A stretch of DNA of 64,000 bases from Theodoxus fluviatilis (GCA_034096865.1 JAWQFJ010002863.1:90607-154606), one strand, 5' to 3'. Positions 12,503 through 25,110 are shown, counted from the stretch's first letter. Notes: a model not told the origin generated them from the letters alone. Translations and numbers: made by a program.

Positions 12503-12546
12503 GTCTCTGTGTCTCTATCCCCCCTCCCCCCCCCCCCCCCCCCTCT
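12429..12546. repeat. (TC)n then poly(C)
   Basis: A pure TC array (12429-12496), then TGTCTC variants, then a C-rich end that includes 18 consecutive C (12526-12543). Confidence 0.97.
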
Positions 12547-13478
12547 CCCTCCGGACAGGAAGCGCGTCACACAAATTGGCGGGAAGTAAGGCAGCATCAG
12601 GGTACGATCCGGACAGATGAGTTATCGATAGGCGATTAATCGATTGGCTGAGAGTCACAGCAGAACAGGCCAGAAATCGATATTCTGGGCGTGCTGAAAG
12701 ATGTTTCCGACACCAGGTGTCATGCATGGTCTCATCCAACACGGGTTTCCTCTACGTGGGAAGTCCCTGGTGAGAAGATTTCGAGAATAGACCCACTCTC
12801 CTTGTTGACGGTCGAAACCCTCCGGCAGTTTTCATGAAAGGTTCCGTGTGGTCACATGTGCAAGCTGTCATTAAAGTCACGTCTCCGTAACTTCACCGGT
12901 TGAAAGGTTGTATTGCGCGGCGGTTGATAAGATTTTTTCAGTGAGGAACCTGCAAATATCACCGGTGAAAGATCTGGGTCTTTCTGTAGATGGATGGCTG
13001 TCCTGGTTCAAAGCCTAGAACGGAGTTGCAGAGAACGCTTTGACAGAGTATACGAAAAAATCTTTCTCATGCGCATGGCTCATCAGAGTAACGCGGTTTC
13101 AATGTCCACGCCTGAACTACTGCGTGGAGGTGTTTGGTCAGTGTTTCATGGGAGTGAAGCATCCGTAACTACTGCGTCTGAAGATCGCTGTAGTCTACCC
13201 CCAAAAAATCAGAATTGTGAATGTGCCTTTAACTATAGCAGAGTTGAATTTCTTCAGTAGAACTACTTACATTTCAGTGGAGAAATTGTACCGTTATCCT
13301 GGTTACAGAAGACATCCATTCCAAATACGGGTGTTCATTATAAATCTAAGCAACACATGCACGGGATCTAGTCACATATATATATATACGAGCAAGATGC
13401 AGTTGTCCATTATTAATTTTGTTGGCTTAGGTATTGTATTTTTAGCTAGCATTGAGAATCTTAATTACTTCAGTCTAA
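12547..13478. other. Unique intronic sequence, no gene seen
   Basis: No domain or splice-bounded ORF recognised. A short TA run lies at 13376-13387. Confidence 0.55.
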
Positions 13479-13480
13479 CT

Positions 13481-13568
<88 letters not shown>

Positions 13569-13604
13569 TTTTCTTTCTTTTTTCTTTTTTCTTTCTTTCT
13601 TTCC
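13479..13604. repeat. (TTTC)n tetranucleotide array
   Basis: About 22 perfect TTTC units (13479-13569) followed by interrupted TTTTC and TTTTTC variants. Confidence 0.97.
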
Positions 13605-14559
13605 ATATTTTTTATGAGGCAGAAGACATCAATGACCTCTGCACCAAATATGTTGATGACCCTTAATTTTGGAATATACACGTACGTCCATTTTTCAGGT
13701 TTGCGAACTTCGAGTCCCACAGCTACAACGAGGGGCTGATTCCACGACTTTTGCGATTCTCTAATAATGCCTATGATGGCATCTATTCTTCACAGTCCTC
13801 TAACGGCGGTTTGTTTTTCTTTTTGTTTTTAATGTTCAACCACTTTCTAAAATCATTTTTGGATGCCGATGTACTTTTTCACTCCAGTTAAAAGTGTCGT
13901 GCTGGACTTTGCTCCGTCGAAAATCTTCAAATTGTGCTCACTGGGTAGTTGGACTCGAGCGCAACGCTGCTTTGGCGGGAAAACCTTCTGCTTCGAGACA
14001 AACTGGTCTTCAGGAAGGCGTCTTTGTGTCGGGAAAAGTTACACCTTCAGTAACGACCTCCGCTTTATCTGGAGGGCGCCGGATGACAGGCCGAGTGGTC
14101 AGTTGGACTGCTGGCCATTCTTGACCTTGCTTACACCCGGACTTACCTGCCTGCCAGGACGTCCGAAGTCAGCCAGGACACGAGGGAATGCGGGGTCCCA
14201 CAGCGTGTCCTGCCCAAATCCACTCTGTACCGAGCTTGCTCTGACTCATGTTGGGGTCATCCTCTCCTTCGTGCTGCTCAACTCCAGCTGCTCCTGCCCT
14301 GCTGTCGCTTGACTTTGTTCTCGGTCTTTCTGGATTACTCGGGTTCCTTACACCTGCTGTCGATTATAGTGAAAGGAATGGGAATTGAATGTGATGTTAC
14401 AGGTAGTTAGTTTGTTCACATCTTTGCACTACTTTATAACATACTTCATGTAATGAATAGGAATTGAGACAAGTTTTGGGGGGCTTTTTTTGCGTTGAAG
14501 GTTGCCATTGCAGATCATTCGATGGAGCATGGACTATACGATTATAGTGCTGCGACTTT
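13605..14559. other. Unique sequence, no gene seen
   Basis: A 149-codon plus-strand ORF at 13863-14312 is cysteine- and serine-rich but has no recognisable motif and no supporting splice signals. It may be an eroded transposon part, since a retrotransposon fragment follows directly. Confidence 0.45.
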
Positions 14560-14972
14560 TGAGTATGATGAACTGTGGATGGTGGAATCCCAGCGGACGT
14601 CCTATACGGCGAACTGTGGACAGGCAAGATATCTGTTGGTCGTCCACAACTGCGAGACAAAGATGTATGCAAGCGCGACCTTACTTATTAAGGCGCTGGA
14701 CATCAGCACCAGGGGTTAGGAGGACACTGCCAGGGACCGCACCAGTTGCAGAAGAGAGCTTCACGACAGACTAAGGGAGGAAGAGATGAGACTCCTGAGG
14801 CTGGAGGAAGAGAGACGCAGTCAGCAGAAGGACAGGACGCGCCGGGGTGAACATCTTCAAGTGCAACCGCTGCAACAGAGACTGCCATTCCAGAATCGGA
14901 CTCCACTGCCACAGTAGAGTCTGCAAACGGACACCAGCTCCAGGGCCAGGAGGTATGGTGGGACACAACTGA
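14560..14972 (+). mobile_element. C-terminal fragment of a non-LTR retrotransposon (zinc-finger end)
   Basis: With two frameshifts the plus strand reads DGGIPADVLYGELWTG, SVGRPQLRDKDVCKRDL, then RELHDRLREEEMRLLRLEEE, then NIFKCNRCNRDCHSRIGLH and SRVCKR, ending GHN and TGA (14970-14972). The YGEL-x-GRPQLRxKDVCKRDL block and the C-x2-C-x-RDCHSRIGL-x-H finger are hallmarks of a widespread invertebrate LINE C-terminus. The frameshifts and 5' truncation show it is dead. Repeat copy 2 follows as its probable 3' UTR. Confidence 0.85.
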
Positions 14973-14987
14973 CGGAGGCCTACCACT

Positions 14988-15209
14988 TGGCGCCAGAGTC
15001 GGTGAAGAAGTTGCCGATAGACGAAATAACTGACGATACACATATCACACCAGTTTTTCACTTGATAGAACACACCATGGTGTCATATCGAATGGCAAGG
15101 GTACTTTTTCAACGAAAAAAAGCAACCCGGGTTCAACTGTAGACAATTTTGTCGAACATGCTGTACCTCGATTCGTTTCGATCAATTCAAGGGACATAAT
15201 TCATAGAAC
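14988..15209 (+). repeat. Copy 2 of the 220-bp dispersed direct repeat
   Basis: Matches 11731-11953 with scattered substitutions. It starts 15 bp after the stop codon of the retrotransposon fragment, so it is most simply that element's 3' UTR. It ends at CATAGAACGT. Confidence 0.9.
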
Positions 15210-15253
15210 GTCTTGACTTGCTCTTACTCTGACCAACCCTACGTATGTTGTAG

Positions 15254-15405
15254 TCAGTTGCCTTACATAGCCTAAAAAGGTTGATAAGTCGTAGTTTCAT
15301 TCATTCGTTCATTCGTCCGTCCATCCATCCATCCATCCATCCATCCACCCCACCCTTCCATCCATCCTTCCATCCAGTCAGTCAGTCAGTCAGTCAGTCA
15401 GTCGG
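15254..15405 (-). mobile_element. SINE-like fragment running into CATT/TCCA/GTCA tetranucleotide arrays
   Basis: The string CTTACATAGCC-x-GGnTGATAnGncGTA at 15254-15292 matches the motifs at 20151, 48682 and 63447. As in those copies it is followed at once by a CATT/TCCA array, here 15297-15374, then a GTCA array (15376-15402). Confidence 0.7.
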
Positions 15406-17584
15406 TCATTTCACACTGATGACGCATTAAAACAAAGCCATTCTTGCTATACAGAGATTATTAAATTAGGTACACTGTCATGCAGGTAGTATTGTCAATG
15501 ATATTTGTGCTGTGAAGACATGTTCGGATCTAACGTCCCTACAAACGTTACCGAGAACCAGAGTCCAAAATTACTGCATAGCATTTGGCCCAGGGCAGAA
15601 GTCGAGCAAGTTACCTTCCAAATCTTTTCGAAAACGATGTTGCGTTTCACATGAAAAAAGTGACCCGCTTTTTCTAGACACCCACACCCGCCATACACGT
15701 GCACAATAGACGAGAAAATCCCACCCAGAAACTGTTTTCGTGTTGATCTTGATAATGTTTGGCACGGTCGCGTGAACTCTTGTCAAGAGGCCTCAAATGA
15801 ATGACAAACTTCCATGAAGGTCAGACCATAAGCCCCCCTTTGTCTTTCGCCTCCCATTTACCACAGCTCATGTATTCGATGACAAACAAACTGCTAATCT
15901 TTGTTGTGTACCGATTTTCGCTCGAGTTCACATCCTTTTGAGGAGGGACGATTCAAAGAACACATAAGCTCTATTCTGGTGAAGCGCTGAAGAACATCAC
16001 GTTGAAACCTGAAAAGGTTTCCAAAAGAAGGAGGCTAAATATCCATCGCGGCCGTGCATTCTACGCCTGACTGACTTCTTCAGAGAGGATTAACTTCGGC
16101 CATAAAACTACCGGAAGCGAGACTAAGCTTCATACAGCCACCACGGAACTGATCTTATCACAGAGTTCGAAGAGCCCTACCGCACAGTTTGAAGTCAACA
16201 ACATATTTTGTGGAACGCGCCTCGTCTTACTGCTGATCTACGAAGCCTTTAATGGTGACCTTTGGTGAATCGCGTATAGGAATACCAGTGCATATTTACG
16301 CCAGACACTGGGCCGCATCAGTGGAGCCCACCTTAGTTGCACTCGCTTCTTTAGCAAACATGACCTGCCTTGGCCTCCTCAGTCCTAGGCTTGTTGAGTT
16401 TGAGTGGTGTCCTTGCATGTTGTTGAGCCCGTTCTTCGATCTTTCAGTCGTCAAAGACACCCCGACCCTCGAATCTGACCGCCAGCAGTCCAGGACGCAA
16501 TACTTAAAGTCACTGCACACAGACGATCGTTGCTTCTCCCATTAGACAGCGTTTGTCGTAAGGTGCAAACCAATTTAACGCACCTCAACAGGCATCACAT
16601 AGATGGACTGGACAAGTGTTGTGCACGCCAGATGAGCGGTCGTCCAGAATGGTGCACAGGGAACTGGTTCGGGGCAAGCATTCTCGCTGTAGACTGACGA
16701 AGCGACACAAAGACTTTCTCAGGTCTGGAGCATCTACAACGACCACCATCAACATGAGTTGTAACAAAAACCTTATTGGACTGTTTCAACTTACCCGTTC
16801 TATTTGTCTTAGGTTCGGGAGTGTGAGAGAGACTCTGCTTTGAGGCTTCTACAGAAAGTTTGTTTCGAACAAGGACAGACGAATGTCTTTCATCCCCCTC
16901 AGGGGCCACCGTCACTGCTCTGTGCTACACGCTACAGGTCTTTCCAGGTTCGTATTACTGTACTGTAAGGACTGAGGTGTAAAACGGGGTGTTGGGGGGG
17001 TGGGGGTGGGGGACTTAGTCAAGTTCGTCCGCAGACAGGTTACATGCACCCCCAGGGAGTCTCGATGTTCTTGGAAGGAAAATTTTTAGTTGCACAATGA
17101 CAAAGAGGTAAAAGAATAAGTTGTGAGTGTCCATTAATGAGTGGACAGTTGTGAGATAAAAACAATTACCTCTACCTTCCCACGTCACCGATTAAAGCGA
17201 CACTATTGGTCTCTTCGAACCCGAAGACGATTATATTTGCGTATCATTAGGGTGAATGGGGGACCTCAGCCGCTCGAACGTAAAGTAATCCGTCCTGCAA
17301 CTATGAAAATGAAATCAAGAAAACGTATTCCCTCGATTTGGGAATCAGCGTATTTTATGCAACGAGTGCCGTTGCCTCGAGGCAGATTCTCTCTGCAGAG
17401 ATCCACAACCTTCACGTCTGGTGGTCTTTGTTGTTGCCATGGCAACTTCTGAACGTTGTCAAACCTGCGACACAGATCAGTCCCTTGTGACTGGAAACCT
17501 TCCTCAATCAAAGATTTTCCGCGTCCTCAATGCCTGAAAATGTGTGGAAGTGGTTACTGACACAGTTCATGGTAGTACTCAAGT
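15406..17584. other. Unique intronic sequence, no gene seen
   Basis: No exon-like ORF with splice signals. A G-rich run at 16984-17012 (GGGGTGTTGGGGGGGTGGGGG) is a quadruplex candidate. Confidence 0.55.
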
Positions 17585-17640
17585 GGTGTGTGTGTGCGTG
17601 TGCGTGTGCGTGCGTGCATGCGCGCGCGCGCGCGTGTGTA
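17585..17640. repeat. (GT)/(GC) alternating purine-pyrimidine tract
   Basis: GTGTGTGTGCGTGTGCGTG is followed by (GC)n. The alternating purine-pyrimidine sequence is prone to left-handed DNA. Confidence 0.9.
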
Positions 17641-18000
17641 ATATGGAGCTGTACACTTTAGTGCCTTTGACCATATAAATTGCCGTATAGTTTGCCGAAG
17701 AGAAAACTTGATTCTTTTGGTAGATTTGCCGTATTGAGCAGGATAAGCTGGGATTCTTTTTTTATAATAAGTAAAATATTTTAACACCTAAATCAAATTT
17801 TTGATAGAATGATTTCTGAGACAGTATCAAGGATTCTACTTCAGTCAGATAAAACTGTAAATGTTACTCCTCAGTTATCGTGTCGCGTCTTAAAATATTT
17901 AATTTATACTTTTCTTCTTTCAAAGGTCAACGTCATTTTAACCATTATATATAACTGGTGCAGGCCCCGAAATTGCAGCAGGCAGAGGTTCCAGCCGATC

Positions 18001-18060
18001 GGGTGGGTGGGTGGGTGGGTGGGTGGGGGGTGTAATTGGGGGCGGGGGGGAGGGGGGGAG
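18001..18060 (+). repeat. (GGGT)n quadruplex-type tract
   Basis: Six GGGT units in a row and a run of G follow position 18001, then GGGGCGGGGGGGAGGGGGGG to 18058. G3 blocks with one-base loops are the strongest class of predicted intramolecular quadruplex. The G-rich strand is the template for cyclase transcription. Confidence 0.85.
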
Positions 18061-19730
18061 AATCCAGCGGCTCCGTAGGTATGTGGTATATATGTCGACG
18101 CAGGAATGAAGAGACCAACGCATCTGCTTTGAAGCACAAGACTCCAGAGCGAGCGATGCACAAGTACTACTTGTGTTTTGTCGACCTTCTCTCATGAGAA
18201 TGTTAAAGGTTACAATGCATGCATCGATTATGTATTCTCAATTGATCTCTCAGATTGCCTCACACGTCATCATCTATTGATCAGGCGATGAATAATATTA
18301 TCTCTGGGTACCTAATACTTTAGCGAAAATACGGATGGCTGCAAGACTGCTATCCTCCACCGCCTCACCGATGTGGAATCAATTCAGCCTCCCAAGACCC
18401 CAATTTATTCCAAGGAAAAGGAAAACACCGCGAGTCAAGGGTCTCTTCTGACAGACAATGCTGCGATCGACGCAGTATCGAACTCCAATTCCGATGTTCA
18501 CTTGCAGAGTAACGTACTTTAGTGCCACGACCTCACAAGCTGCCCACGCAAGTCTGCCTTCCTCCCACGCTAGCTTCAAACCTCCACTCTCTTCCACTTA
18601 TCATTCAGCAGATTTCATTATCAATCTTCATAAATGAGAAAATAAGCACTAGAGATTAAGGCTTGAAGTCATTTAGCAATGAATGGTATAAATATATATC
18701 CTTCCTTGGAGCAAGATAAAGTTTACTTTGATGTCTTTTCTGCACATGCATAATGATGTTCTCTGTTGCAGCCTATGGAACAGAAACTTGCCGAGACCAA
18801 GCGCATACCAACACTATTTCTGGTCTGGACTTTTTGGTAACCGCTGGACCGTATTATTTGGAATTATCGATCCATTCACAGTTCTATATCAGTCGACCCC
18901 ATTTTGGTGCCGTATCAATGGCAGGCGAAAACACTGGCGCCGAAAGACATCTATTTGAGATGGGTCGACGACTCTCAAAGCTTTCCCTTTCGGTCAGTCG
19001 GCCAAGGAAACATTTTCCTCAGCAATATGCACAGACCTCAGAGTGTGGGAGTCACTTCAGATCCAATGAAATGAATTCATCCGTGTTTCTCTTTTCATGT
19101 CGCAAGTGTGTCCTTATTGTATCAGTCCGTGAAATGTCACAGCTATGGGGAGAAAGTCCTTGTATGTCTGGACGCCGTCTGCAAAGTGCTCAATTGTAGC
19201 AACAACTGGGGCGCCAGCTTGCGTGCCTTGGGCCCAATAGTGTCGCTGAAAAACTCCCCGGGCGTGCGAGTCACGTGACTGTAAGGCCGTGATTTCAAAA
19301 CTGTGGTACAGTGTCCGGAAATCTTGCCGACAACGACTCATTCAGCGATAGTGTCAGGCCATCATAGACACGTCGCGAAGAACAACGCCTCTTCGGTTAA
19401 ACCTGAGCAGTGTTGCGTAGTCGCGAGGTCTCGGGAGACATGGGCTGGTGTCAGCACGTGTCAACATTTGATTGCCTTCACGTCTGATTTCTTCATGTTG
19501 ACACCGGCCTTTTCCTCGCAAGATCTTGACTTTCCTCACCTCCAGGCAACGCGCCCCTGGGAAGTCCATCTTGGACATTGACGAAGCACACGTGCGACTT
19601 TTCCCATGGATGGTCGCGGGTCATGGCCACCTTTTTGAACAGGACGGTGCTTGTCAAACTGTACATCAAACAGCGAGGACGACAATAGAAGTAGTTGCAG
19701 ATACAATGAAAATAATGAGGATGACAACAT
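18061..19730. other. Unique intronic sequence, no gene seen
   Basis: ORFs of 75-148 codons on both strands lack recognisable motifs and convincing splice sites. Confidence 0.5.
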
Positions 19731-19864
19731 AAACAATGACGACGACGAACACAAAAGACGTCATGGACAACGACGATGATGATCATGACGTCGAAGACGA
19801 CAACAGCGACGACGATGACAATAAGGTACTGATGATGATGATGATCATCATCAACATCATCAGC

Positions 19865-19937
<73 letters not shown>

Positions 19938-19972
19938 GCAACAACAACAACAGCAGCAACAATAACAACATA
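19731..19972. repeat. (GAC/GAT)n and (CAG/CAA)n trinucleotide tract
   Basis: Impure GAC/GAT triplets (19735-19855) followed by CAG/CAA triplets (19856-19970). Reads as poly-Asp, poly-Ser and poly-Asn on the plus strand and poly-Leu on the minus strand. There is no flanking conserved protein, so it is not called as coding. Confidence 0.9.
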
Positions 19973-20145
19973 ACTTTTGTCGTGTATACAAAGATACGTC
20001 TCTATGGTTCCCTTATGGGTTAGGGGTAAAAATAGACCACCGAATTTTCCTACGCTGATCATGAAAGGCAATAAGTTGGGAATTCAAGACATAATTTTTT
20101 TTCTTCCTCTAACCAACACTAGTGATTTTCGTTGTCAATGGCATT

Positions 20146-20205
20146 CAATAGCCTACAAAAGCTGAAAGGCTGTAAAACTCCATTCATATTCATCTTCTTA
20201 ATACG
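20146..20205 (-). mobile_element. SINE-like fragment (second copy of the family)
   Basis: ATAGCCTACAAAAGCTGAA and AGGCTGTAAAACTCCATTC align with the motif at 63447-63490. Only a short CATTC/CATC run follows. Confidence 0.6.
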
Positions 20206-21328
20206 TGTACGTCTGCACGGAATTTCTCCATAGGACTTCAGCTCTAGATGAGGCAAGAGCAGGGAAGACGATGGCACTCTTTCCTGGAGATCCTGATTTC
20301 AAGTCAGGTAGACTTCTACTAAACCTCACAGCTCGCAAGGTGGCGAGAAATCCCCTTCTTCACTTAGCCACTGTTTGACTTGGTGAACAGCACGTTGTAG
20401 GCAAACCTACAGCGAGGGATAGTCGTAGGAAAACCGCGCGCTAGATGTCGTTCCATGATAGCATAGGTTGTACTGAAGACTCCCAGGTTGTCCACCGGTC
20501 CTGCTGAACATGATGTGAGGCCTCATCTGATCATCTAATTGCTTGCGTAACCAAAGGAGCGTTCCCCAAATGATAGTGGCTCGTATCGATATGTAGCAAC
20601 ACATGTTCAGAGATTAGTGCTCACGGCGAGCGCCTGCTTGAGCAGGTATAAGAGAAAAGTTTTGGGCTTCGCAAGTGCTCGTCATGAACGCTCATCCCTG
20701 AACGTTTTTCAATACCTAGTTACATGAATCGCTATTCTCTGGGTAGCGTTTCTCATGTTCCGCTTTTGCTCACAGCAACATTGTTTTCACTGGACTCAAG
20801 CCCCCTTCGATTCCTGCCAGAATTTGCAACTTGAATGGCAGACAGACCGATGATTATCATGCATATGTGTCATGAAATTTGCAGCGAGGTTCCCAGGCCA
20901 ACAGTGTGACTCGAAGACCAGATCCAATGAATATTGACAAAAGAATTGGAAAGAATTGCCATTCGCTATTTCCCAATCGGCGGCTATCCAGTATTATTAC
21001 TAGGTGTTGTAATCTGTGTGCGCGTGAATGAGTATGAATTAACAAGGTGAACATTCATGATTCACCTTCGCCTCTGTGTGACTGTGAGAGTATTGGTTCA
21101 ACGTCTATGACGTGCCAAAAATGATAAATCGCCCTAAAATGGAGCTTCCTGAACCTTCAATTATGGTTAACACTCAAAAAAGAAAATTATTGTATATTCT
21201 TTAAAGCGCAAACTGTTGTTCGGTCAACAGTTGCAAAGTACAGGAATTAAGGATACACAGTCACAAAGAAAAATGCTTGGACGAGACATTAGCTTTAGCT
21301 ATTCAGGAATTCGTAGCCATCGTCGTTT
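20206..21328. other. Unique intronic sequence, no gene seen
   Basis: No coding signal recognised on either strand. Confidence 0.6.
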
Positions 21329-22165
21329 TTGACTCACATGCAAAGCAAAAGTGAGTCTATGTACTCACCCGTTTCGTCCGTCCGGGCGTCCGAAAACTTT
21401 AACGTTGGATTTTTCTCGGAGACTACTAAGTCTATCAATACCAAATGTGGCATGATGGTGTATGATGACAAGGCCTCAAAAAACATACATAGTGACTTGT
21501 CCTTGCTTCAAGGTCAAGGTCGCAGGGGCCATAGATGTTGTCTAAAAACAGTCATTTTCCCCATTTTCTCAATTTTCTCTGAAGTTTTTGAGATTGGATA
21601 CCTCACCTATATATGGTATATAGGGCAAAGTAATCCCTATCGTTTGATACCAGTTTGGTTGACCTTGCTTCAAGGTCAAGGTTACAGGAGCTCTTCGAAG
21701 TTGGATTGTATACATATTTTGAAGTGACCTTGACCCTGAACTATGGAAGATAACTGTTTCAAACTTAATAATTATGTGGGGCACATGTTATACTTTCATT
21801 ATGAGACACATTTGGTCACATATCATTAAGGTCTAGGTCACTTTGACCCTTATGAAATGTGACCAAAATGGGGTAGTGAACCACTAAAAGTGACCATATC
21901 TCATGGTATAAAGTGCCAATAAGCACCATTGTGCTTCCTATGCCTTGAATTAACAGCTTTGTGTTGCATGACCTTGGATGACCTTGACCTTGGGTCAAGG
22001 TCACATGTATTTTGGTATTAAAAATGTGTAAAGCATTTCTTAGTGTATGATATCATTAGTCGGTTTAGCTGTTTGACCTTGACCTTGAAGGTCACCTGAA
22101 GGTCAAGGTCATATAAAGGTCAAGGTCAAGCATGTGAGTCGTATGGGCTTTGCCCTTCTTGTTAC
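21329..22165. mobile_element. Non-coding interspersed element rich in TCAAGGTCA motifs
   Basis: It starts near TGACTCACATGCAAAGC (21329) and ends near CATGTGAGTCGTATGGGCT (22131-22149), so both ends carry GACTCACATG in inverted orientation. Between them are nine exact TCAAGGTCA/TGACCTTGA nonamers (21508, 21670, 21725, 21979, 21995, 22074, 22080, 22103, 22120). The opening GTCCGTCCGGGCGTCCG-x-CTTTAACGTTGGATTTTTCTC resembles a repeat I associate with mollusc genomes. No ORF of note. Confidence 0.65.
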
Positions 22166-24113
22166 TGTTTGTTCTCGCAAAAGTTTGTATGGCAATGCCC
22201 TATACTCTTTGATCTAAGAATTTTTCGTTTTCATGCAAGTACGTTTTGATCTTCATGCTGTTGATATGAAGACATTTGCACTCGTGCAATACGTCAAGAA
22301 TGTCGTTCAGGGTACAACTTCATCTTCACCAAACCTTGTACTCCCCATGCATTCCATTTTCCCACCCTATTTCGCACAGTTGATGCTTACATCCTCCATC
22401 AGATGTAGATACCTGATGTTTGCCAGTACACCGTGAGTAGAGCGAGTGTATGGAGAGAATTAATGTTTTCCTCGTTGACCCGAGGAGAGTTGACGAGCAC
22501 ATTCCAATAAAAAGGGGGAAATCGAGCGAGAACTCTTGCGCCACAAACCGTCTCGATTGGATGAGAGTGAAGAAAGTTGCTCTGGGTTTACTGGTGTGAT
22601 TTGATTATGTGCTTGCAATAAAAACCACCCTTTTATGATGCCATTCGAGGTTTCTGATTCCCACTTTCAAAACTTTTTACTAGCGTTTTGCGCGAGCCAT
22701 GATCAATTAAACTTTGGATTGCGGTAGCGGTTGACTAAAGACGCCATGGCGTCAGGGGATTAACCACGAACATGGAAGTTAATGGAGTCTTCTGCGGGTG
22801 GTTGCACAATCACTTTCGACTCGGGCATCACAAAATACTGTCTACGGGGGAAGCTCGTGGTTAAGTCAGCAGACTATACTGACAATCTGAGTTTATTAAT
22901 ACATTCTCAGCTGCAACTCCAACAACGGGAATTTTAAAAAATGTGAATCCTTTCCTTTGCAATTCCGTTTCATGCGGGCAGGGAAATGAATCATGCACGT
23001 GGATGTTATGAGATCGTCTCCGCACACCCAGAAGACTCATACAAGTCCGACCCCGTGCACTGATTAGGGCGAGAAGATATGAATCTTTCACAGCGTCTGG
23101 CTTTGGTGTCTGCTCATGCAAGGTAGCCTAACGAAGGCGCACTCCATACGGCCCTTTCACTCTCGATGGTGAACTGGTTTTGCTGAATATTCTGTACTCT
23201 TCCAGAATGTCAGCTATGCTGCATTGATTCTTTTTTGCGCGTTTACGTGCAAGCTGCCAATGCTTAAATATCTACATAAGCTTTTACACAAAATACAAGG
23301 AAAATAAATCAGCACTTTCGAGTCGCCCCTCTGCTAACATGATTATCATTGGTCAATTCGAGTTCAGAAGCATTTCTTTGTCGAAAAAAGATGTCGTGAA
23401 CGGACACGTTCATGAAGAGCAGAGTGTTTCCTGTTATATTACGACTTTTAAAAAAAATCCATTTACGAGTTCTCAAAATCCTCAGTTTTTAGCCCTTGGT
23501 TATCGGGCCATCCTCTCATTCCAACATCACTTCAACTCATTAAATTTTGGACGCATGCACCATGTCTGCAGATGAACACGCCACAGATATTTTTTCACAA
23601 ATTTCCGTGTGTGTTTTCTTAAACATTCGGGGTACGTTCTAGTGAGAGAAATGTGAGATGATTTGCGATTACTTCAGTAGCCCATCAGAAAAAGGTCGAT
23701 ATTTGTTTGGATGACACTCTGAAATGCAAACAGTTTCGAACATCTCACTCGATGGCCGCAAGCAACTGTAGATCGAGCGCTCCAACTGCACTTCTCGACT
23801 TAACATAATTTATGTACAGCAACGAGGGCGACTGTTATATGTAGTGATAGCTTGTGCCAGTCGTGCATGTGGTGGTAAGACAGGGGCAACCGTGATGATG
23901 GGAAAGAAAGGTATTGTTAACAAAATGTCACATCCCCCCCCCCCAAAAAAAAAAAAAGAAAAAAAAAAAAGAAGCAAAGTAGACGATGCGATTAATCTCA
24001 GACAGCTTGTGGTGTCCATACTTTCATGTGATTAAAATTAAACTTGCTTCTTAACTCTTTTTTTTTACGACGGAAATTGTTGAATCAAAGGAAAAAGTAA
24101 ATGTATTGATTTT
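22166..24113. other. Unique intronic sequence, no gene seen
   Basis: No coding signal. A poly(C)-poly(A) junction lies at 23934-23971 (12 C followed by A-rich sequence). Confidence 0.6.
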
Positions 24114-24190
24114 ATATAGCGACTTGTCACCCCTATCTGATGCTCAAACTGCTTTACTTTCTACCCCCTGATCACTGGGCCACGAGCGAT
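24114..24190 (+). repeat. Copy of an 80-bp dispersed repeat (TATAGCGACTTGTCACC family)
   Basis: TATATAGCGACTTGTCACC, a CTCAAACTGCTTTAC block and TACCCCCTGATCACTG match the copies at 63079-63157 and, in part, 63655-63722. All three are in the same orientation. Confidence 0.75.
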
Positions 24191-24589
24191 CTTTAATTAT
24201 CTCTGACGGTGATTACCACGGAAACCGCAGGCCATTCACCCTGTGTCAAAAGTTCATGATGATGATCATCTATGTAATGAAAAGTTAGACCACTCCCTTC
24301 TCATCCAATACCATAGGAGTCTTGATACTTTCTTCTGCGTCGTCGCTGGAGTGACTGCTCGAAGGAAATCGGTGAACAAGGTCTTCTCTTTATTCGTCTC
24401 ATTTTGGAGAAGTCTTTTCATCACGTAATGGTCTGTGCCAGTCATGACCAATTCGTCTTCGTCTTACGCGTCCATATTTCTTTTATTCATTTTTGTTTTC
24501 CCTCATGTGCGTCCTTTATCTCATGCACACACGCACACGCACGTGTGTAGACGTAATCTGGGAACTGAAAGGTCCATCGCACACGCGTT
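24191..24589. other. Unique intronic sequence, no gene seen
   Basis: No feature recognised. Confidence 0.6.
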
Positions 24590-24597
24590 CGGGGGGG

Positions 24598-24649
<52 letters not shown>

Positions 24650-24725
24650 GAGAGAGGGAGAGAGAGAGAGAGAGGGAGAGAGAGAGAGAGAAAGACAAAG
24701 AGAGAGAGAGAAATAGAGAGAGACA

Positions 24726-24765
<40 letters not shown>

Positions 24766-24833
24766 ACATAGAGAGAGACAGAGAGACAGAGAGAGTGTGT
24801 GCTCAAACTCAAGTTTGCGTGCGTGCCAGAATG

Positions 24834-24924
<91 letters not shown>

Positions 24925-25110
24925 TCTGTGTGAGTGTGTGCGTGCTTACGTGCGTGCGTGCCTGTGTATGTGTGTGTGGTTGTGCAAACGCGCGAAGTTG
25001 TATTTGTATTGCGCTAAGGGTTGTGTTGAGAGGTGCGTGCGTGCATGTTAATGTGTCCATTTGTGTTTGCGAATCTGCGTGTGCATGCACGTGTGTGTAC
25101 GTGTAGTCCT
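24590..25110. repeat. (GA)n block followed by (GT)n block
   Basis: GA with GGGA and GACA variants (24600-24796), a 40-bp unique spacer, then GT with TTTG interruptions (24836-24920) that degenerates to GTGCGTG by 25110. Confidence 0.96.

Noticed and set aside
19493..20071. 192-codon minus-strand ORF and poly-Asp/Asn/Ser plus-strand ORF
   Set aside because: Built on triplet repeats; flanking residues show no conserved protein.
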